A stretch of DNA of 46,849 nt from Holosporaceae bacterium (GTDB lineage: Bacteria; Pseudomonadota; Alphaproteobacteria; UBA3830). Location: NCBI GenBank assembly GCA_031288795.1, contig JAITQS010000034.1:1-46849 (forward strand). Direction: 5' to 3'. The position numbers and the translations under genes were made by a program. Below the pieces are notes generated by a model. It had not been told where the DNA came from. It was given only the letters and a program-made list of their open reading frames with translations, and ran no database searches. This document shows, in pieces, positions 18,330 to 27,285 of this stretch. Positions within the stretch are counted from its first letter, which is position 1. Each line of letters starts with the position of its first letter.

Positions 18330-19997
18330 ATGAACGGAGTTTTTTCGAAACCTGCGCTTTTGCGATCTTTCATATACTGGATCCGCTGCGGGGTTTCTCA
18401 TGCACACCTACACTCCAATACTGCCCGAGGCCCTCTTGTCAAAACTCTCGCCGCTCTGGGACTTCGAAAGAATAAATTACGTTTTTATGGCAGTTTAGCG
18501 CTAGCTTCAGTGCTTTTAATAGCTAATGGCACTTATGCCGCCGAGGATAATTCTCCCACTTCCGAGGATACCCCTTCTACTGCCAAGAATAAACCTTCTA
18601 TTGCTAAGGATAAACCTTCCGTTCCCGCTAATCAATCCAAAAGTAATTTGACTCCGGACCTACTGCAAAATCTTCCGTTTTCCGAGAGCGCCGGAAAGGT
18701 TGCCAACGATGACGTCGCCGGCATACGTGTGGTGGGGGATAAATTCGTACTACTGGGCTATGGCAAAAATTGCTCGATGGAGCCCTTTGCGCTAGACGAA
18801 AGTTTTTCGGATCTGAATTTTTTTAAAAGATTTCCTAAATTGCTGAGTGCCGAATTTACAGGAATCGAATTGACCAAAGATCGCCTCGAAAATATACAAA
18901 AATTCCTCCAGAAAGATATCCAAAACCTCGTAATCGACGGTTGCGATATCAAACCAGAATACGTTGAGCTGCTGGCAGATATCGTAAAAAAAAGAACGAC
19001 TTTGAAAAACGTAACATTTCGACTCATAGACATTCTTCCCGAAAGCATCAACGTTCTTTTGGGGGCGTTATCTGATTTGTCAGAGTTAAAAACCATATGC
19101 CTTGCCTTCGATGAAATAGATAAGGAATCCTGCGAGGGAATCACTCATCTAATAAAAAGCTCGGCCGAGACTCTGAGAAATCTTTCGTTGGCCTGGAGTA
19201 AAATATTGTCCAAAGAAGAAGAGGGAGAATATCATAACTTCTCCGAAGCCATTGGTGAGCTGAAAAATCTAAAGCTGTTCGAGCTCTGCATGCTCCAGAT
19301 AAACGAAAAAGAAACGGTGGATCTTTTCGCCGGAATCCGTCATTTGACGTCACTGATACGCTTCAAGCTTTTTCTCGGAAATATTAGCATCCAGAACGAA
19401 GTAAAACTTTTCGAAAATGCAGAATCTCTCGGAGACGCTCTTAAGGATATGGCGCAGCTGATGAGCCTCGATCTGTCCGGTATGAAATTGCCCAAAGATG
19501 TAATGCAGGTGTTGGCTCAAAATGTCGGATATTTGAAAAAATTGAAATATCTGGATATTTCCAACAATAGCATAGATAAAGAAACTGCCGAAATACTGGC
19601 CGATTCCTTTAAAGAAAATGAAGAACTGAGAACGCTTATCATAAATAGCTGCGGCCTAACAGCGCAAACATTTTCCAGCTTGGTAAAAAATCTCAACAAT
19701 GCAAAAATATCAATATTATACGCCAGAGATAATCTCATCAAAGAAGGCATCAAGGGGCTTCCGGTAAAAAATATGATCGATCTGCAGCTAATCGATTTTT
19801 CTAAAAATGAACTGGATTTTGCGACGGTAATGGAATTTATAAAACTTACGGCAGAGCATCCTCGGCTGCAGGCGGTGAATCTTGGCGAAAACAGCGCCAT
19901 CGATGATATGGATCCTGTGGACAAAAAAATAAAACGAAATGATTTGGAAAATTGGAAAAGAGAAAATAAAAGCTATACGGCATTTTTGGGACTCTAA
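18330..19997 (+). CDS. Exported or membrane-anchored leucine-rich-repeat protein
   Basis: 555 residues. After about 50 charged N-terminal residues comes a hydrophobic segment (FYGSLALASVLLIANGTYAA, about 53-72) that looks like a late signal peptide or anchor with an A-x-A-like cleavage site. A Ser/Thr/Pro/Lys linker with short repeats (NKPSIAKDKPSVP) follows. The rest holds leucine-rich repeats of the ribonuclease-inhibitor kind, e.g. LMSLDLSGMKLPKDVMQVLA, LKKLKYLDISNNSIDKETAE and LRTLIINSCGLTAQTFSSLV. LRR proteins bind other proteins and are common host-interaction factors; that role is inference. GGAG lies just before the ATG. No close neighbours on this strand. Confidence 0.65.
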   Translation: MNGVFSKPALLRSFIYWIRCGVSHAHLHSNTARGPLVKTLAALGLRKNKLRFYGSLALASVLLIANGTYAAEDNSPTSEDTPSTAKNKPSIAKDKPSVPANQSKSNLTPDLLQNLPFSESAGKVANDDVAGIRVVGDKFVLLGYGKNCSMEPFALDESFSDLNFFKRFPKLLSAEFTGIELTKDRLENIQKFLQKDIQNLVIDGCDIKPEYVELLADIVKKRTTLKNVTFRLIDILPESINVLLGALSDLSELKTICLAFDEIDKESCEGITHLIKSSAETLRNLSLAWSKILSKEEEGEYHNFSEAIGELKNLKLFELCMLQINEKETVDLFAGIRHLTSLIRFKLFLGNISIQNEVKLFENAESLGDALKDMAQLMSLDLSGMKLPKDVMQVLAQNVGYLKKLKYLDISNNSIDKETAEILADSFKENEELRTLIINSCGLTAQTFSSLVKNLNNAKISILYARDNLIKEGIKGLPVKNMIDLQLIDFSKNELDFATVMEFIKLTAEHPRLQAVNLGENSAIDDMDPVDKKIKRNDLENWKRENKSYTAFLGL

Positions 19998-20042
19998 AAA
20001 CTTTTGAAACCCGTGTCTTGGGGCCGCCAACCCAATAAAAAA

Positions 20043-20077
20043 GAGACTGTTGCCTAATGAGATTTTTCTTGCAAAAC
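20043..20077 (+). repeat. Dispersed palindromic element, copy at the 3' end of holA
   Basis: GAGACTGTTGCCTAATGAGA followed by TTTTTCTTGCAA. On the minus strand it encodes the last residues QEKSH and the stop TAG of holA. Confidence 0.8.
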
Positions 20078-20851
20078 TAGGTTGTACAAATAGCTTTTGC
20101 TCCAATCTTTTCCGGATTTCTGCGCAATTTCCGCTTTCAGCAGAGATTGTACGATATTATGACGAGAAAAATTAATGCTCTCCTGTTTCCGATCGTAGAT
20201 TTTTTCTTTGATGGCTACGTTTAACAGATATCTAACCAACGGAATGAAGTCCAGTTGCTGGAAAAAAGTCGTTTTGTAGGTGACGTATTCTTTTAGGAGA
20301 TCATGGTCATTAGTGTCCACAAGTATGCTGATTTTTTTGAACAGAGAACGGAGATCCTCGTCGGAATTATTCATTATTTTTACGATTTCCACCGTTACCG
20401 CCGTCGGAGCCGCGGGTATCAGCAGGCGACACAGAGAATGCAGCGTAATGTCGCTTCGGAAGGAAGCCACCGCCGGAAATTTACTTTTCTGAAAAAAATC
20501 TGTTATTTTTTTCGATTTACCATAGTCACCGCTCTCCAGTATAAAAATATTTCTCTCCTGCTCAAGGAACGGAGATAATTTTTCCTGATGACTGTCTTCA
20601 ATGCCTCGAACACAGAAAAAAGAGACTCTACTGCCAAATAAATCGCATTGTCGGCCTATATTTTTCAGGCATTCGGAAACGGGGCCGGCAAAAATATCTA
20701 TATTTTCCGCCGGACAACCGTAGCGAGCCATAAATTTTTCCCTGACAAAATCACAGAATACTCCAAAAGACTTTTTATAGTTGCCGTAGAGGTAGAAAAC
20801 GCTTCTATCGCTGATGTGTGCATCGCTTATATTTCTAAATTCAAGCTTCAT
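20054..20851 (-). CDS. holA: DNA polymerase III subunit delta (short)
   Basis: 265 residues, shorter than the usual ~330-345. The assignment rests mainly on position (leuS-lptE-holA is a standard alphaproteobacterial order) and on weak similarity: an N-terminal FYLYGNYKKSFGVFCDFVRE like the HolA Walker-derived strand, mid-protein SVFF-type and NIFILESGDYGKSKKITDFF segments, and a C-terminal helical region with LKAEIAQKSGKDW near the end. Delta opens the sliding clamp within the clamp loader. The final five codons come from the dispersed element, so the C-terminus may be altered. The start overlaps the end of lptE by 11 bases. Confidence 0.7.
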   Translation of the reverse strand: MKLEFRNISDAHISDRSVFYLYGNYKKSFGVFCDFVREKFMARYGCPAENIDIFAGPVSECLKNIGRQCDLFGSRVSFFCVRGIEDSHQEKLSPFLEQERNIFILESGDYGKSKKITDFFQKSKFPAVASFRSDITLHSLCRLLIPAAPTAVTVEIVKIMNNSDEDLRSLFKKISILVDTNDHDLLKEYVTYKTTFFQQLDFIPLVRYLLNVAIKEKIYDRKQESINFSRHNIVQSLLKAEIAQKSGKDWSKSYLYNLVLQEKSH

Positions 20852-21329
20852 TTTCCAGTACCATTTTTAGGTTTTCCAGGATTTTATTGGCCAATTCCTT
20901 CAGAAGGGTCTCGTTGTTGCGTCCGTAGATGGATAGCGAGATCTCTCCCTGCGAATGCGAGATATTGTAGCCGACGGATACGCTAATCTTCCGATCCAGT
21001 AGATTTTTTCGATTTTCATTCGACAGCAGCACATGGGCCACGTAAGAAAATTTCACTCTTTTGGCATTTCCATCGGTGGAAAACGCATATTGCTTCTCCG
21101 AAGAGGATAAATCAATTTTCAATCGCAAATGCCTGTGCGCCAATTTTGGAGAGATGCTTATGTCCCGCAGTGTATCCACCAGATACATCCTGAGTTTTTG
21201 ACCTTCGCGCTCCGCAATGATGTCGATATCAATGCCGGCAGTGCCACCGGTGGTCTCATGAGACGTCTGATACAGAGGACGAACGGAACATCCCACCAAA
21301 AAAAGAAAGAGCAAAACTCTAGACAACAA
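20841..21329 (-). CDS. lptE: LPS-assembly lipoprotein LptE
   Basis: 162 residues beginning [20 protein letters not shown], a lipoprotein signal peptide with lipobox LVGC and the short start expected for LptE. The body alternates beta strands ([20 protein letters not shown] and [19 protein letters not shown]) and ends in a helix, consistent with the LptE fold that plugs the LptD barrel and delivers LPS to the cell surface. It overlaps leuS by 11 bases upstream and holA by 11 bases downstream, the conserved arrangement. Presence of LptE implies the organism makes LPS. Confidence 0.85.
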   Translation of the reverse strand: MLSRVLLFLFLVGCSVRPLYQTSHETTGGTAGIDIDIIAEREGQKLRMYLVDTLRDISISPKLAHRHLRLKIDLSSSEKQYAFSTDGNAKRVKFSYVAHVLLSNENRKNLLDRKISVSVGYNISHSQGEISLSIYGRNNETLLKELANKILENLKMVLENEA

Positions 21330-23907
21330 AATTAATTATTTTTCCCTTCACAAATATTTGTTTTTTTATTTTGGTCGTGCCGATAATATTTTTCACGTTA
21401 TCGATCGCCAGGGCTTTTTGAAAAACTACATGGTCAGGATCATTAACGGCCACTTCTACACTCCCTCGCAATTTCCCATTGACCTGTATCGGAAGCGTTA
21501 TGGTCGATTTGGCCAAATATTTCTCGTCGTAGGACGGCCAATCATGGTCGGATACCAAATTTTCGAATCCCAACATGCTCCAGGCTTCTTCGCAGATGTG
21601 CGGCACCATCGGCGACAATAATTTTATGAGATCGCGTATGATCACCGAAAACACAGGCTTATTTTCTTGGATGTCGTTGAGGCAGGAATAGAGAGAGTTC
21701 ACACAATCGCGTATGTGGGCAACTGCTCTGTTCATGCCGCGTTCATCGAGGGCATTAGTTATATTTTTGATGGTACGGTGAAACGCTTTATATACTTCCC
21801 GAACATTGTCTTTCAGTCCATCAATATTTAGATCGTGGCCGCATTCGGACGCGCAAACTCCCTGGGATTGGCTAAATACAAACAACCGCCACAGGCGATT
21901 GATAAATCTCCAACAGCCTTCCAATCCTTCGTCAGACCATGGAAAATCCTTTTCCGGAGGAGTGTCCGAGACCACAAAAAGCCGCAGAGCATCCGTTCCG
22001 TAATTTTTTATGATGATATCCGGATCCACCACGTTTTTCTTGGACTTGCTCATTTTTTCTACCCGACCGACAATAACTTTTTCTCCGGTAGTCGTTTCCT
22101 CCATAATTCCCTCCAGATTTCGGGTTACTTCATCTGGAGATAGCCATTCGCCGTTTTCTTTTTGGTAGGTAACGCTGCAGACCATTCCCTGGGTAAATAA
22201 ATTTTTGAACGGCTCGCGAATTTTTATAAATCCGCAATCGGCCAGTGCTTTGGTAAAAAATCTAGCGTAGAGCAGATGAAGTATGGCGTGCTCGACGCCT
22301 CCGATGTATTGATCCACCGGCATCCACTGTTGAATATCATCGGGAGACAGCAGGTTTGGATTTTCGTGATCGTTTACGCAAAAACGAAGGAAATACCAGG
22401 ACGAATCCACAAAAGTATCCAGTGTATCGGTTTCTCTCACGGCGTCGCAGCCGCACTGCGGACACTTCACCTGTTTCCAGGTGGCATGAAGATCCAGCGG
22501 ATTGCCCGGATTGTCAAAGGCGACATCGTCCGGCAGCAGCACCGGAAGATCTTCGTCCTTCAGCGGGACAAGGCCGCATTTCTCACAGTGAATCATCGGA
22601 ATGGGACATCCCCAATATCTTTGGCGTGAGACGCCCCAATCCCGAAGTTTGTAAAATTTTTTCCGCTCCCCGACTCCAATTTCGCAAAGCTTATCGATGA
22701 TGGCCTTGCGCGCTTCCGGTATGCTTAGGCCGTTAAGGAAATCTGAATTTACCATTGTACCGCCGCTGCCCACGTACGGCAAACGTTTGTCCGGAGCATC
22801 TTCGTCCGGGCGAATTACTTCTAGAATCGGAAGACCATACTTGACCGCAAATTCATAATCACGTTCATCGTGCGCTGGTGTGGCAAAAATGGCGCCGGTG
22901 CCATAGCTCATAAGTACGAAATTGGCGATGAACACCGGTAATTTTTTCTTCAAAAACGGATGATCCACAAAAATACCGGTATCTAGACCAAATTTTTCCT
23001 GTTTTTCCAAAAATTCCGCCGAAACGGATCCTTTTTTATAGTCGTCGATGAATTTTCTTATTTTTTCGTCGGAGTGGGATAACTCCTGTACAATGGCGTG
23101 GTCCGGAGATACTGCCAGAAATGTTGCTCCAAAAATAGTCTCGGGGCGCGTGGTGAATACGGTTATGCTTGCCTCGCCATTGATCTTGAATTTTATGGAG
23201 CAGCCTTCGGATTTTCCTATCCAATTTTCCTGCATGATTCTGACTTTTTCCGGCCAGTCGTCAAGATTATGGAGCTCGGACAGCAGCTCCTCCGCATACG
23301 CGGTAATTTTAATGAACCACTGAGCTAGCATTCTTCGCTCAACGATGGCTCCGGAACGCCAGCCTCGACCGTCCACCACCTGCTCATTGGCCAGAACACA
23401 ATTGTCGACGGGATCCCAGTTTACGGCAGATTTCTTCCTGTATATGAGCCCTTCGCGGTACATCGCAAGAAATAATTTCTGCTGAAATTCGTAGTATCGA
23501 GGATCGCAGGTGGCAAAATCCCTTGTCCAGTCATAGGAAAATCCCAGAGATTTTATCTGCTTCCGCATAATTCCAATGTTTTTATAGGTCCATTCCTTCG
23601 GATGACTCTTGTTTTTGAGAGCTGCATTTTCTGCCGGCAATCCAAACGCATCCCATCCTACCGGATGCAGCACCGAATAGCCACAAGCCCTCTTGAAGCG
23701 AGCAATAATGTCGCCAATGGTATAATTGCGCACGTGCCCAATGTGAACCTTGCCGGACGGATACATGAACATTTCTAACACATAGCATTTCGGCTTTCGC
23801 AAATCAAAAGTAGACTTAAAGGACTGATTTTTATACCAAAATTCCTGCCATTTTGGCTCTACAATGGAAAAATTGTAGGGAGAAATTTCCGAAATATCCA
23901 ATAACAT
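21319..23907 (-). CDS. leuS: Leucyl-tRNA synthetase
   Basis: 862 residues, normal length. The HIGH motif appears as [18 protein letters not shown] near residue 51, the editing domain shows [20 protein letters not shown] near 240, and the KMSKS loop reads [15 protein letters not shown] near 620. A C-terminal anticodon-binding domain is present. It charges tRNA-Leu. First gene of the leuS-lptE-holA operon. The ATG at 23907 gives a normal N-terminus ([18 protein letters not shown]). Confidence 0.97.
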   Translation of the reverse strand: MLLDISEISPYNFSIVEPKWQEFWYKNQSFKSTFDLRKPKCYVLEMFMYPSGKVHIGHVRNYTIGDIIARFKRACGYSVLHPVGWDAFGLPAENAALKNKSHPKEWTYKNIGIMRKQIKSLGFSYDWTRDFATCDPRYYEFQQKLFLAMYREGLIYRKKSAVNWDPVDNCVLANEQVVDGRGWRSGAIVERRMLAQWFIKITAYAEELLSELHNLDDWPEKVRIMQENWIGKSEGCSIKFKINGEASITVFTTRPETIFGATFLAVSPDHAIVQELSHSDEKIRKFIDDYKKGSVSAEFLEKQEKFGLDTGIFVDHPFLKKKLPVFIANFVLMSYGTGAIFATPAHDERDYEFAVKYGLPILEVIRPDEDAPDKRLPYVGSGGTMVNSDFLNGLSIPEARKAIIDKLCEIGVGERKKFYKLRDWGVSRQRYWGCPIPMIHCEKCGLVPLKDEDLPVLLPDDVAFDNPGNPLDLHATWKQVKCPQCGCDAVRETDTLDTFVDSSWYFLRFCVNDHENPNLLSPDDIQQWMPVDQYIGGVEHAILHLLYARFFTKALADCGFIKIREPFKNLFTQGMVCSVTYQKENGEWLSPDEVTRNLEGIMEETTTGEKVIVGRVEKMSKSKKNVVDPDIIIKNYGTDALRLFVVSDTPPEKDFPWSDEGLEGCWRFINRLWRLFVFSQSQGVCASECGHDLNIDGLKDNVREVYKAFHRTIKNITNALDERGMNRAVAHIRDCVNSLYSCLNDIQENKPVFSVIIRDLIKLLSPMVPHICEEAWSMLGFENLVSDHDWPSYDEKYLAKSTITLPIQVNGKLRGSVEVAVNDPDHVVFQKALAIDNVKNIIGTTKIKKQIFVKGKIINFVV

Positions 23908-24021
23908 GTTAACCTCTAGCTAGCCGTCAAAAAAATGCTACTCCATTCTACATCGTTTACAAAACTAACGCTAGTGCATCGGAGATGTGTAATGTTAGAA
24001 ATATTTGATTCGAAAATTGAA

Positions 24022-24037
24022 GAGAGTGTTGCCTATC
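24022..24037 (+). repeat. Dispersed element end (fragment)
   Basis: AGAGAGTGTTGCCTAT matches the GAGACTGTTGCCTA end with one mismatch. After it the sequence leaves the consensus and about 20 bases later enters a tRNA-like 3' half. Confidence 0.4.
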
Positions 24038-24057
24038 CAATCATTTTCGCATAATCA

Positions 24058-24108
24058 GGCGATTATTTGATCCGTAGGTCGGGAGTTCGCTCCTTCCTTT
24101 CGGCACCA
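24058..24108 (+). pseudogene. tRNA 3'-half remnant
   Basis: AGGTC variable loop (24076-24080), a T arm GGGAG/TTCGCTC/CTTCC (24081-24097) with a 5-bp stem, TTTCGGC as the 3' acceptor strand (24098-24104), A discriminator and encoded CCA (24106-24108). The matching 5' acceptor (GCCGAAA) and D arm are absent upstream and the anticodon stem does not pair. The 3' half resembles tRNA-Phe or tRNA-Thr. An element end lies where the 5' half should be. Confidence 0.5.
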
Positions 24109-24140
24109 CTTCAAATTTTAGAGAAAAATGAAATTGCGGA

Positions 24141-24989
24141 CTATCCGGACATTTTCGTCTTGCTTTTCTTTAGGGCAATTACCAGCAGCACGATGGTTCC
24201 GGTGAAAAATTTTAAATCCGATGGAGCCAGTCCCAGCGACAGCGCAACTCCCTGTACCTGCTGATACACAAGCGCACCAAGCAGCGGTGCCAGCAGCTGT
24301 CGATTCAATGTGGAGTTGCTGATTATGGCTTCGCCGATCATCAGGCTGGCAAGTCCGTGGATCAAAATTCCAACGCCGATACCAACGTCCATGTAGCTCT
24401 GCAGCTGAACCATGAGGCTTCCGGCAAGTCCGAACAATGCTCCGGCGAGGAATAGTCCGAAAATCGTATATTTTTCGATGCTGATGCATTGGAGTTGGGC
24501 GAGATTGGGATTTAATCCGACAACGCGGAATCTTAATCCGAAGTCGGTGCGCAGAAACACAGCGAAAGGTATCATGCAGCAGGCCAGAAGCGTCACAATC
24601 AGCAGCATATTGTTGATGATGTTTGCGCCGAATAATCCATCATAGTCGAACAGAGCGATGTTCGGCTTGCCCATGATGCGTAGATTTACGCTGTAGGCCA
24701 TGGCGCTGAGGATAACTCCTCCCAGCATCGAATTGACGCGGAATTTCAGGTGAATAAGTGCCGTGCAGACCCCCATGGCGCCGGCACAGATCATGCCGTA
24801 GAAAATTGCAAGAGCCGGATGGACTCCGCCGGACATGCAGATGGCGCAGATGGCGCCACCCAGCGGGTAGGCTCCGTCGGCGGTCAGGTCGGCAAAGTCC
24901 AGAAATCGAAACGGAATCATGATGCCATAGGCTATAATGGCCAATATCAAGCTCTGTTGCAGGCCGTTCATGATGAGGTCAGTGGACAT
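24141..24989 (-). CDS. ABC transporter permease (BPD_transp_2 type)
   Basis: 282 residues with eight or more hydrophobic segments, of the branched-chain/sugar-like permease family that pairs with ABC_sub_bind (TrpX-like) binding proteins. The typical start is NGLQQSLILAIIAYGIMIPF with FADLTADGAYPLGGA. The longer frame reaches 25022, but ATG 24989 has GGAGG six bases upstream. It overlaps the ATPase gene by 11 bases. Members of this transporter group import tryptophan, tyrosine or related small molecules; the substrate here is unknown. Its binding-protein gene is broken (25720-26092). Confidence 0.85.
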   Translation of the reverse strand: MSTDLIMNGLQQSLILAIIAYGIMIPFRFLDFADLTADGAYPLGGAICAICMSGGVHPALAIFYGMICAGAMGVCTALIHLKFRVNSMLGGVILSAMAYSVNLRIMGKPNIALFDYDGLFGANIINNMLLIVTLLACCMIPFAVFLRTDFGLRFRVVGLNPNLAQLQCISIEKYTIFGLFLAGALFGLAGSLMVQLQSYMDVGIGVGILIHGLASLMIGEAIISNSTLNRQLLAPLLGALVYQQVQGVALSLGLAPSDLKFFTGTIVLLVIALKKSKTKMSG

Positions 24990-25713
24990 TTTTGCCTCCG
25001 TATAATAGATTTTGGTCTTCAAATTTATGGAACATTTCCAGTAGAGATTGTATCTTCAGTTGAGATTTTTTGCTTCCCTTTAGGTCGAAAACTATTCGTC
25101 CATTGTGCATCATAATCAAGCGATCGCCATATTTTACCGCTTCTTCCATGTTGTGGGTAATCATGAGAGTCGTGAGTCCCAGTTCACGGATGGATCTTGC
25201 CGTATATTCCATCAGCATTTTCTGCATTTTAGGATCCAGAGCCGACGTATGTTCGTCCAGCAGCAAAATTTTGCGACCTGAATTCAACGCCATCAGGGTT
25301 GCTATGGTTTGTCGCTGGCCACCGGACAGGACGCTCAGCGGCTGGTCAATGAATTTCTCCAGGCCGATGTTCAGGGATCTGATTTTATCTACGATTTCAT
25401 TTTTGTGGCGTTTATAAAAGGAAAATCGCGGTGTTTTCATGCGGCTCAGGGCGATATTCTCCAGCATGGTCATGGAGGGAATCGTTCCTTTGTTTACATC
25501 CTGTACCACCTGCGTCACATCGCCGTTTTTCTTGATTTTGCCGGAGTCTGCCAAATGTTCTCCGCTGATAATTTTCATCAGGGTCGATTTTCCAGACCCG
25601 TTGGCTCCGATTACTGTGCAAAACTCTCCTTCTGCCACCGATAGATTTATCTCCTTCAGAACCGGCTCGAAGATTCCGCTAAATGATTTGGATACGTTAT
25701 TCAATTGCAGCAT
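24979..25713 (-). CDS. ABC transporter ATP-binding protein
   Basis: 244 residues with all motifs intact: Walker A GANGSGKSTLMK (about 36-47), Q-loop VVQDVNKGT, signature LSGGQRQ (about 146), Walker B KILLLDEHTSALD (about 169-181) and the switch MITHNMEEA. It energises the permease encoded downstream, and the start is six bases from the end of the binding-protein pseudogene. The intact ATPase and permease suggest either recent loss of the binding protein or use of another one. Confidence 0.9.
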   Translation of the reverse strand: MLQLNNVSKSFSGIFEPVLKEINLSVAEGEFCTVIGANGSGKSTLMKIISGEHLADSGKIKKNGDVTQVVQDVNKGTIPSMTMLENIALSRMKTPRFSFYKRHKNEIVDKIRSLNIGLEKFIDQPLSVLSGGQRQTIATLMALNSGRKILLLDEHTSALDPKMQKMLMEYTARSIRELGLTTLMITHNMEEAVKYGDRLIMMHNGRIVFDLKGSKKSQLKIQSLLEMFHKFEDQNLLYGGKNVH

Positions 25714-25719
25714 ATCAAC

Positions 25720-26092
25720 TTACTCCACGACGGTTACGTTCTTCGGAATCTTGATTCCGAACTTTTGGACCAATTTTTTGTTCACAAAGCATCTGTGATT
25801 CTCGGTTTTGGGATAAACCGCAACTAATGTTTTTATGTTGGCTCCCCTTGAGCAATTTCGCCACTAATTTTCCGGCGTTTCTGGCAACGGATTCGGTGTT
25901 TACGCCGTAACTTGCTAGTGCGAGACCGTCTTGTACGGATAAACCAAAATTTGGTGCCGTCTCCTCCATCATTGTTCTTGCAAGAAAAATCTCACTAGGC
26001 AACAGTCTCGGTTCGACTGCCTTCATATGGGGAAAAAGAGCAAATACAGATGTAATCCCTATGGCAGCTAATATCTGCAAAAATTTCTTCAT
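25720..26092 (-). pseudogene. ABC substrate-binding protein (ABC_sub_bind/TrpX-like), broken
   Basis: A normal signal peptide (MKKFLQILAAIGITSVFALF) after a GGAG ribosome binding site is followed within about 30 residues by the C-terminal part of a TrpX-like binding protein (SVQDGLALASYGVNTESVAR then NAGKLVAKLLKG). Roughly 200 residues that should lie between are missing. The joint, at 25975-26010, is a dispersed-element copy (residues RLLPSEIFLAR). Near 25830-25845 a frameshift moves the true end into another frame, where it reads VAVYPKTENHRCFVNKKLVQ, then KFGIKIPKNVTVVE and stops at 25720-25722, just before the ATPase gene. Two independent lesions make it a pseudogene. Confidence 0.85.
25975..26010 (-). 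repeat. Dispersed element at a deletion joint
   Basis: On the minus strand GAGACTGTTGCCTAGTGAGA then TTTTTCTTGCAAGAAC. It lies exactly between the N- and C-terminal remnants of the binding-protein gene. Confidence 0.8.
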
Positions 26093-26276
26093 AATAAATC
26101 TCCGTATTCATTAGATCTTTTGCAAAAGTTATAAACAGTAATTCAAAACGCGGCAATTCGACCGAACCGACTCACCTTATGAAATACAATAAAAAATAAT
26201 TGATAAGAAAAATTATAACTGGCCCGAAAGCCAACGAAAGTGAGGAAAATACGCAGACGCAAAATGAGAATTTTGA

Positions 26277-26388
26277 GCAAAAACAAGAGCCCGGACGCTC
26301 TTTACATCCCCTTCAAGGTTTTCTCTAAGAATTCCAGGCATCTCTCGCGTTTCTCCAATCTTCTAGACGTCATCGACTAAAGCATATA
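26277..26388 (-). ncRNA. Candidate small RNA (promoter-to-terminator unit)
   Basis: A strong minus-strand promoter (26395-26422) and a hairpin-plus-U-run (26279-26302) bound a transcript of about 110 bases with no neighbouring gene in between. It includes a 23-codon frame starting MTSRRLEKRERCLEFLEKTL, so it could be a small peptide gene or a fragment of a lost one. I do not recognise a known RNA family in it. Confidence 0.35.
26279..26302 (-). terminator. Rho-independent terminator
   Basis: On the minus strand AAGAGC, loop GTCCGG, GCTCTT, then GTTTTT. The six-pair stem ends the candidate small transcript starting near 26388. Confidence 0.5.
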
Positions 26389-26394
26389 CCATAT

Positions 26395-26422
26395 AGTATA
26401 GCAGAATATTGCCGATCGTCAA
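26395..26422 (-). promoter_or_regulatory. Strong sigma-70-like promoter
   Basis: On the minus strand TTGACG (26422-26417), a 16-base spacer, TATACT (26400-26395). It points to the candidate small RNA and, beyond it, the importer pseudogene. Confidence 0.5.
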
Positions 26423-26588
26423 GTTTTTTCTGAAATTATCTTACCACCCTACGAATCATTTGGTTATAATTTGCATGGTCCCATATTGAAGAGGTTTGGA
26501 TTTATTATATACCACTCGTAAATAAGAAATAGGAATCTGGGCAAAAAAGCGCACTGCTTGGGGGAGTTCTGTTAATTTTTTCGGGAAT

Positions 26589-26885
26589 TCATATTTTGAC
26601 CAAATTGTTTTTTAGTGATGTATAAAAACTTGTATCCATATCATAAAAATCCATTAAATGGACAATGAAAGGAAGATCAGATTCATCAAATTCTTTTTGG
26701 ATTTTTTCAGCTATATCTAGTGAAATTTTTATGTCGCCTTTTACCAGAATATCAAGATCGGAATTGGGAGAAAAATTACCATTTACCCTGGATCCATACA
26801 TAAAAAAATCATAATCTTTCCAATATAACTGAAGAATATTTTTTATTATTTTTAATTGTTTTTCTGAAATACCTCTAGTCGTCAT
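26589..26885 (-). CDS. MNT-type minimal nucleotidyltransferase (antitoxin)
   Basis: 98 residues with the pol-beta-fold signature FFMYGSRVNGNFSPNSDLDI then LV (G-S-x10-D-x-D) and the third acidic region near VHLMDFYDMD. It is the partner of the HEPN protein encoded just upstream, which it overlaps by 11 bases. In studied MNT/HEPN toxin-antitoxin pairs the MNT protein adenylylates the HEPN toxin at a tyrosine near the active site and silences it. Catalytic G-S and D-x-D are all present here. Confidence 0.88.
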   Translation of the reverse strand: MTTRGISEKQLKIIKNILQLYWKDYDFFMYGSRVNGNFSPNSDLDILVKGDIKISLDIAEKIQKEFDESDLPFIVHLMDFYDMDTSFYTSLKNNLVKI

Positions 26886-27285
26886 TTGAGTCTAATTTCC
26901 CCTGTAATTCTCTCAATAAAAATGCTGTATCTTCGATGTATTGAGGAATAAGATTTAACAGTTCTCTAGATTTAGATAAATTATATTCATGAGTTGTATT
27001 GTTTCTGCTTTGATAATAGTTTTTCCATTGTAGCCATGAAGAGATGAATCCATACCCTTCCATTAGCCTAAATATGTTATTCACAGTGAGATCTTTTTCG
27101 TCTACAAAATATATTTCTTTTAGAAATTTTTTCATAGTTTTTATGGAAGTTTCGATAGTATACTCGAATCGTTTTACGCATGAATCTGCCAGCATATCGG
27201 ATAGTGATTTATCACAATTTGAGATGTATATTTTATATCCTTCTTCCAGAGTTTGAAATGCTAATTTTAGGTTATTAATCTTCAT
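26875..27285 (-). CDS. HEPN-domain protein, nucleotidyltransferase substrate-binding (HI0074) family
   Basis: 136 residues, all helical, matching the HI0074-like family that pairs with MNT proteins. A C-terminal SRNNTTHEYN gives the HEPN R-x4-H motif for RNA cleavage, and the conserved FEYTIETSIKTMKKFL and WLQWKNYYQSRN segments are seen. It is the probable toxin (RNase) of a toxin-antitoxin module. It overlaps the small upstream gene (27275-27481) and the downstream MNT gene by 11 bases each, so three proteins are made from one transcript. Confidence 0.85.
   Translation of the reverse strand: MKINNLKLAFQTLEEGYKIYISNCDKSLSDMLADSCVKRFEYTIETSIKTMKKFLKEIYFVDEKDLTVNNIFRLMEGYGFISSWLQWKNYYQSRNNTTHEYNLSKSRELLNLIPQYIEDTAFLLRELQGKLDSNDD

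Larger units (their letters stand above)
26093..26588. other. Intergenic stretch between importer and MNT gene
   Basis: About 500 bases without a conventional gene. It contains a minus-strand promoter, a possible short transcript and a terminator (26279-26422, listed separately). The remainder, 26423-26588, is AT-rich with TTATAAT-like words but no supported feature. A 23-codon frame (26302-26373, minus) lies inside the short transcript, but it has no ribosome binding site. Confidence 0.4.

Noticed and set aside
20018-20036. TTGGG/CCCAA hairpin after the LRR gene as a terminator
   Set aside because: Only five base pairs and followed by A rather than T residues on the plus strand.
26302-26373. 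23-codon frame as a peptide gene
   Set aside because: No ribosome binding site and no recognisable homologue; listed only within the candidate small RNA.
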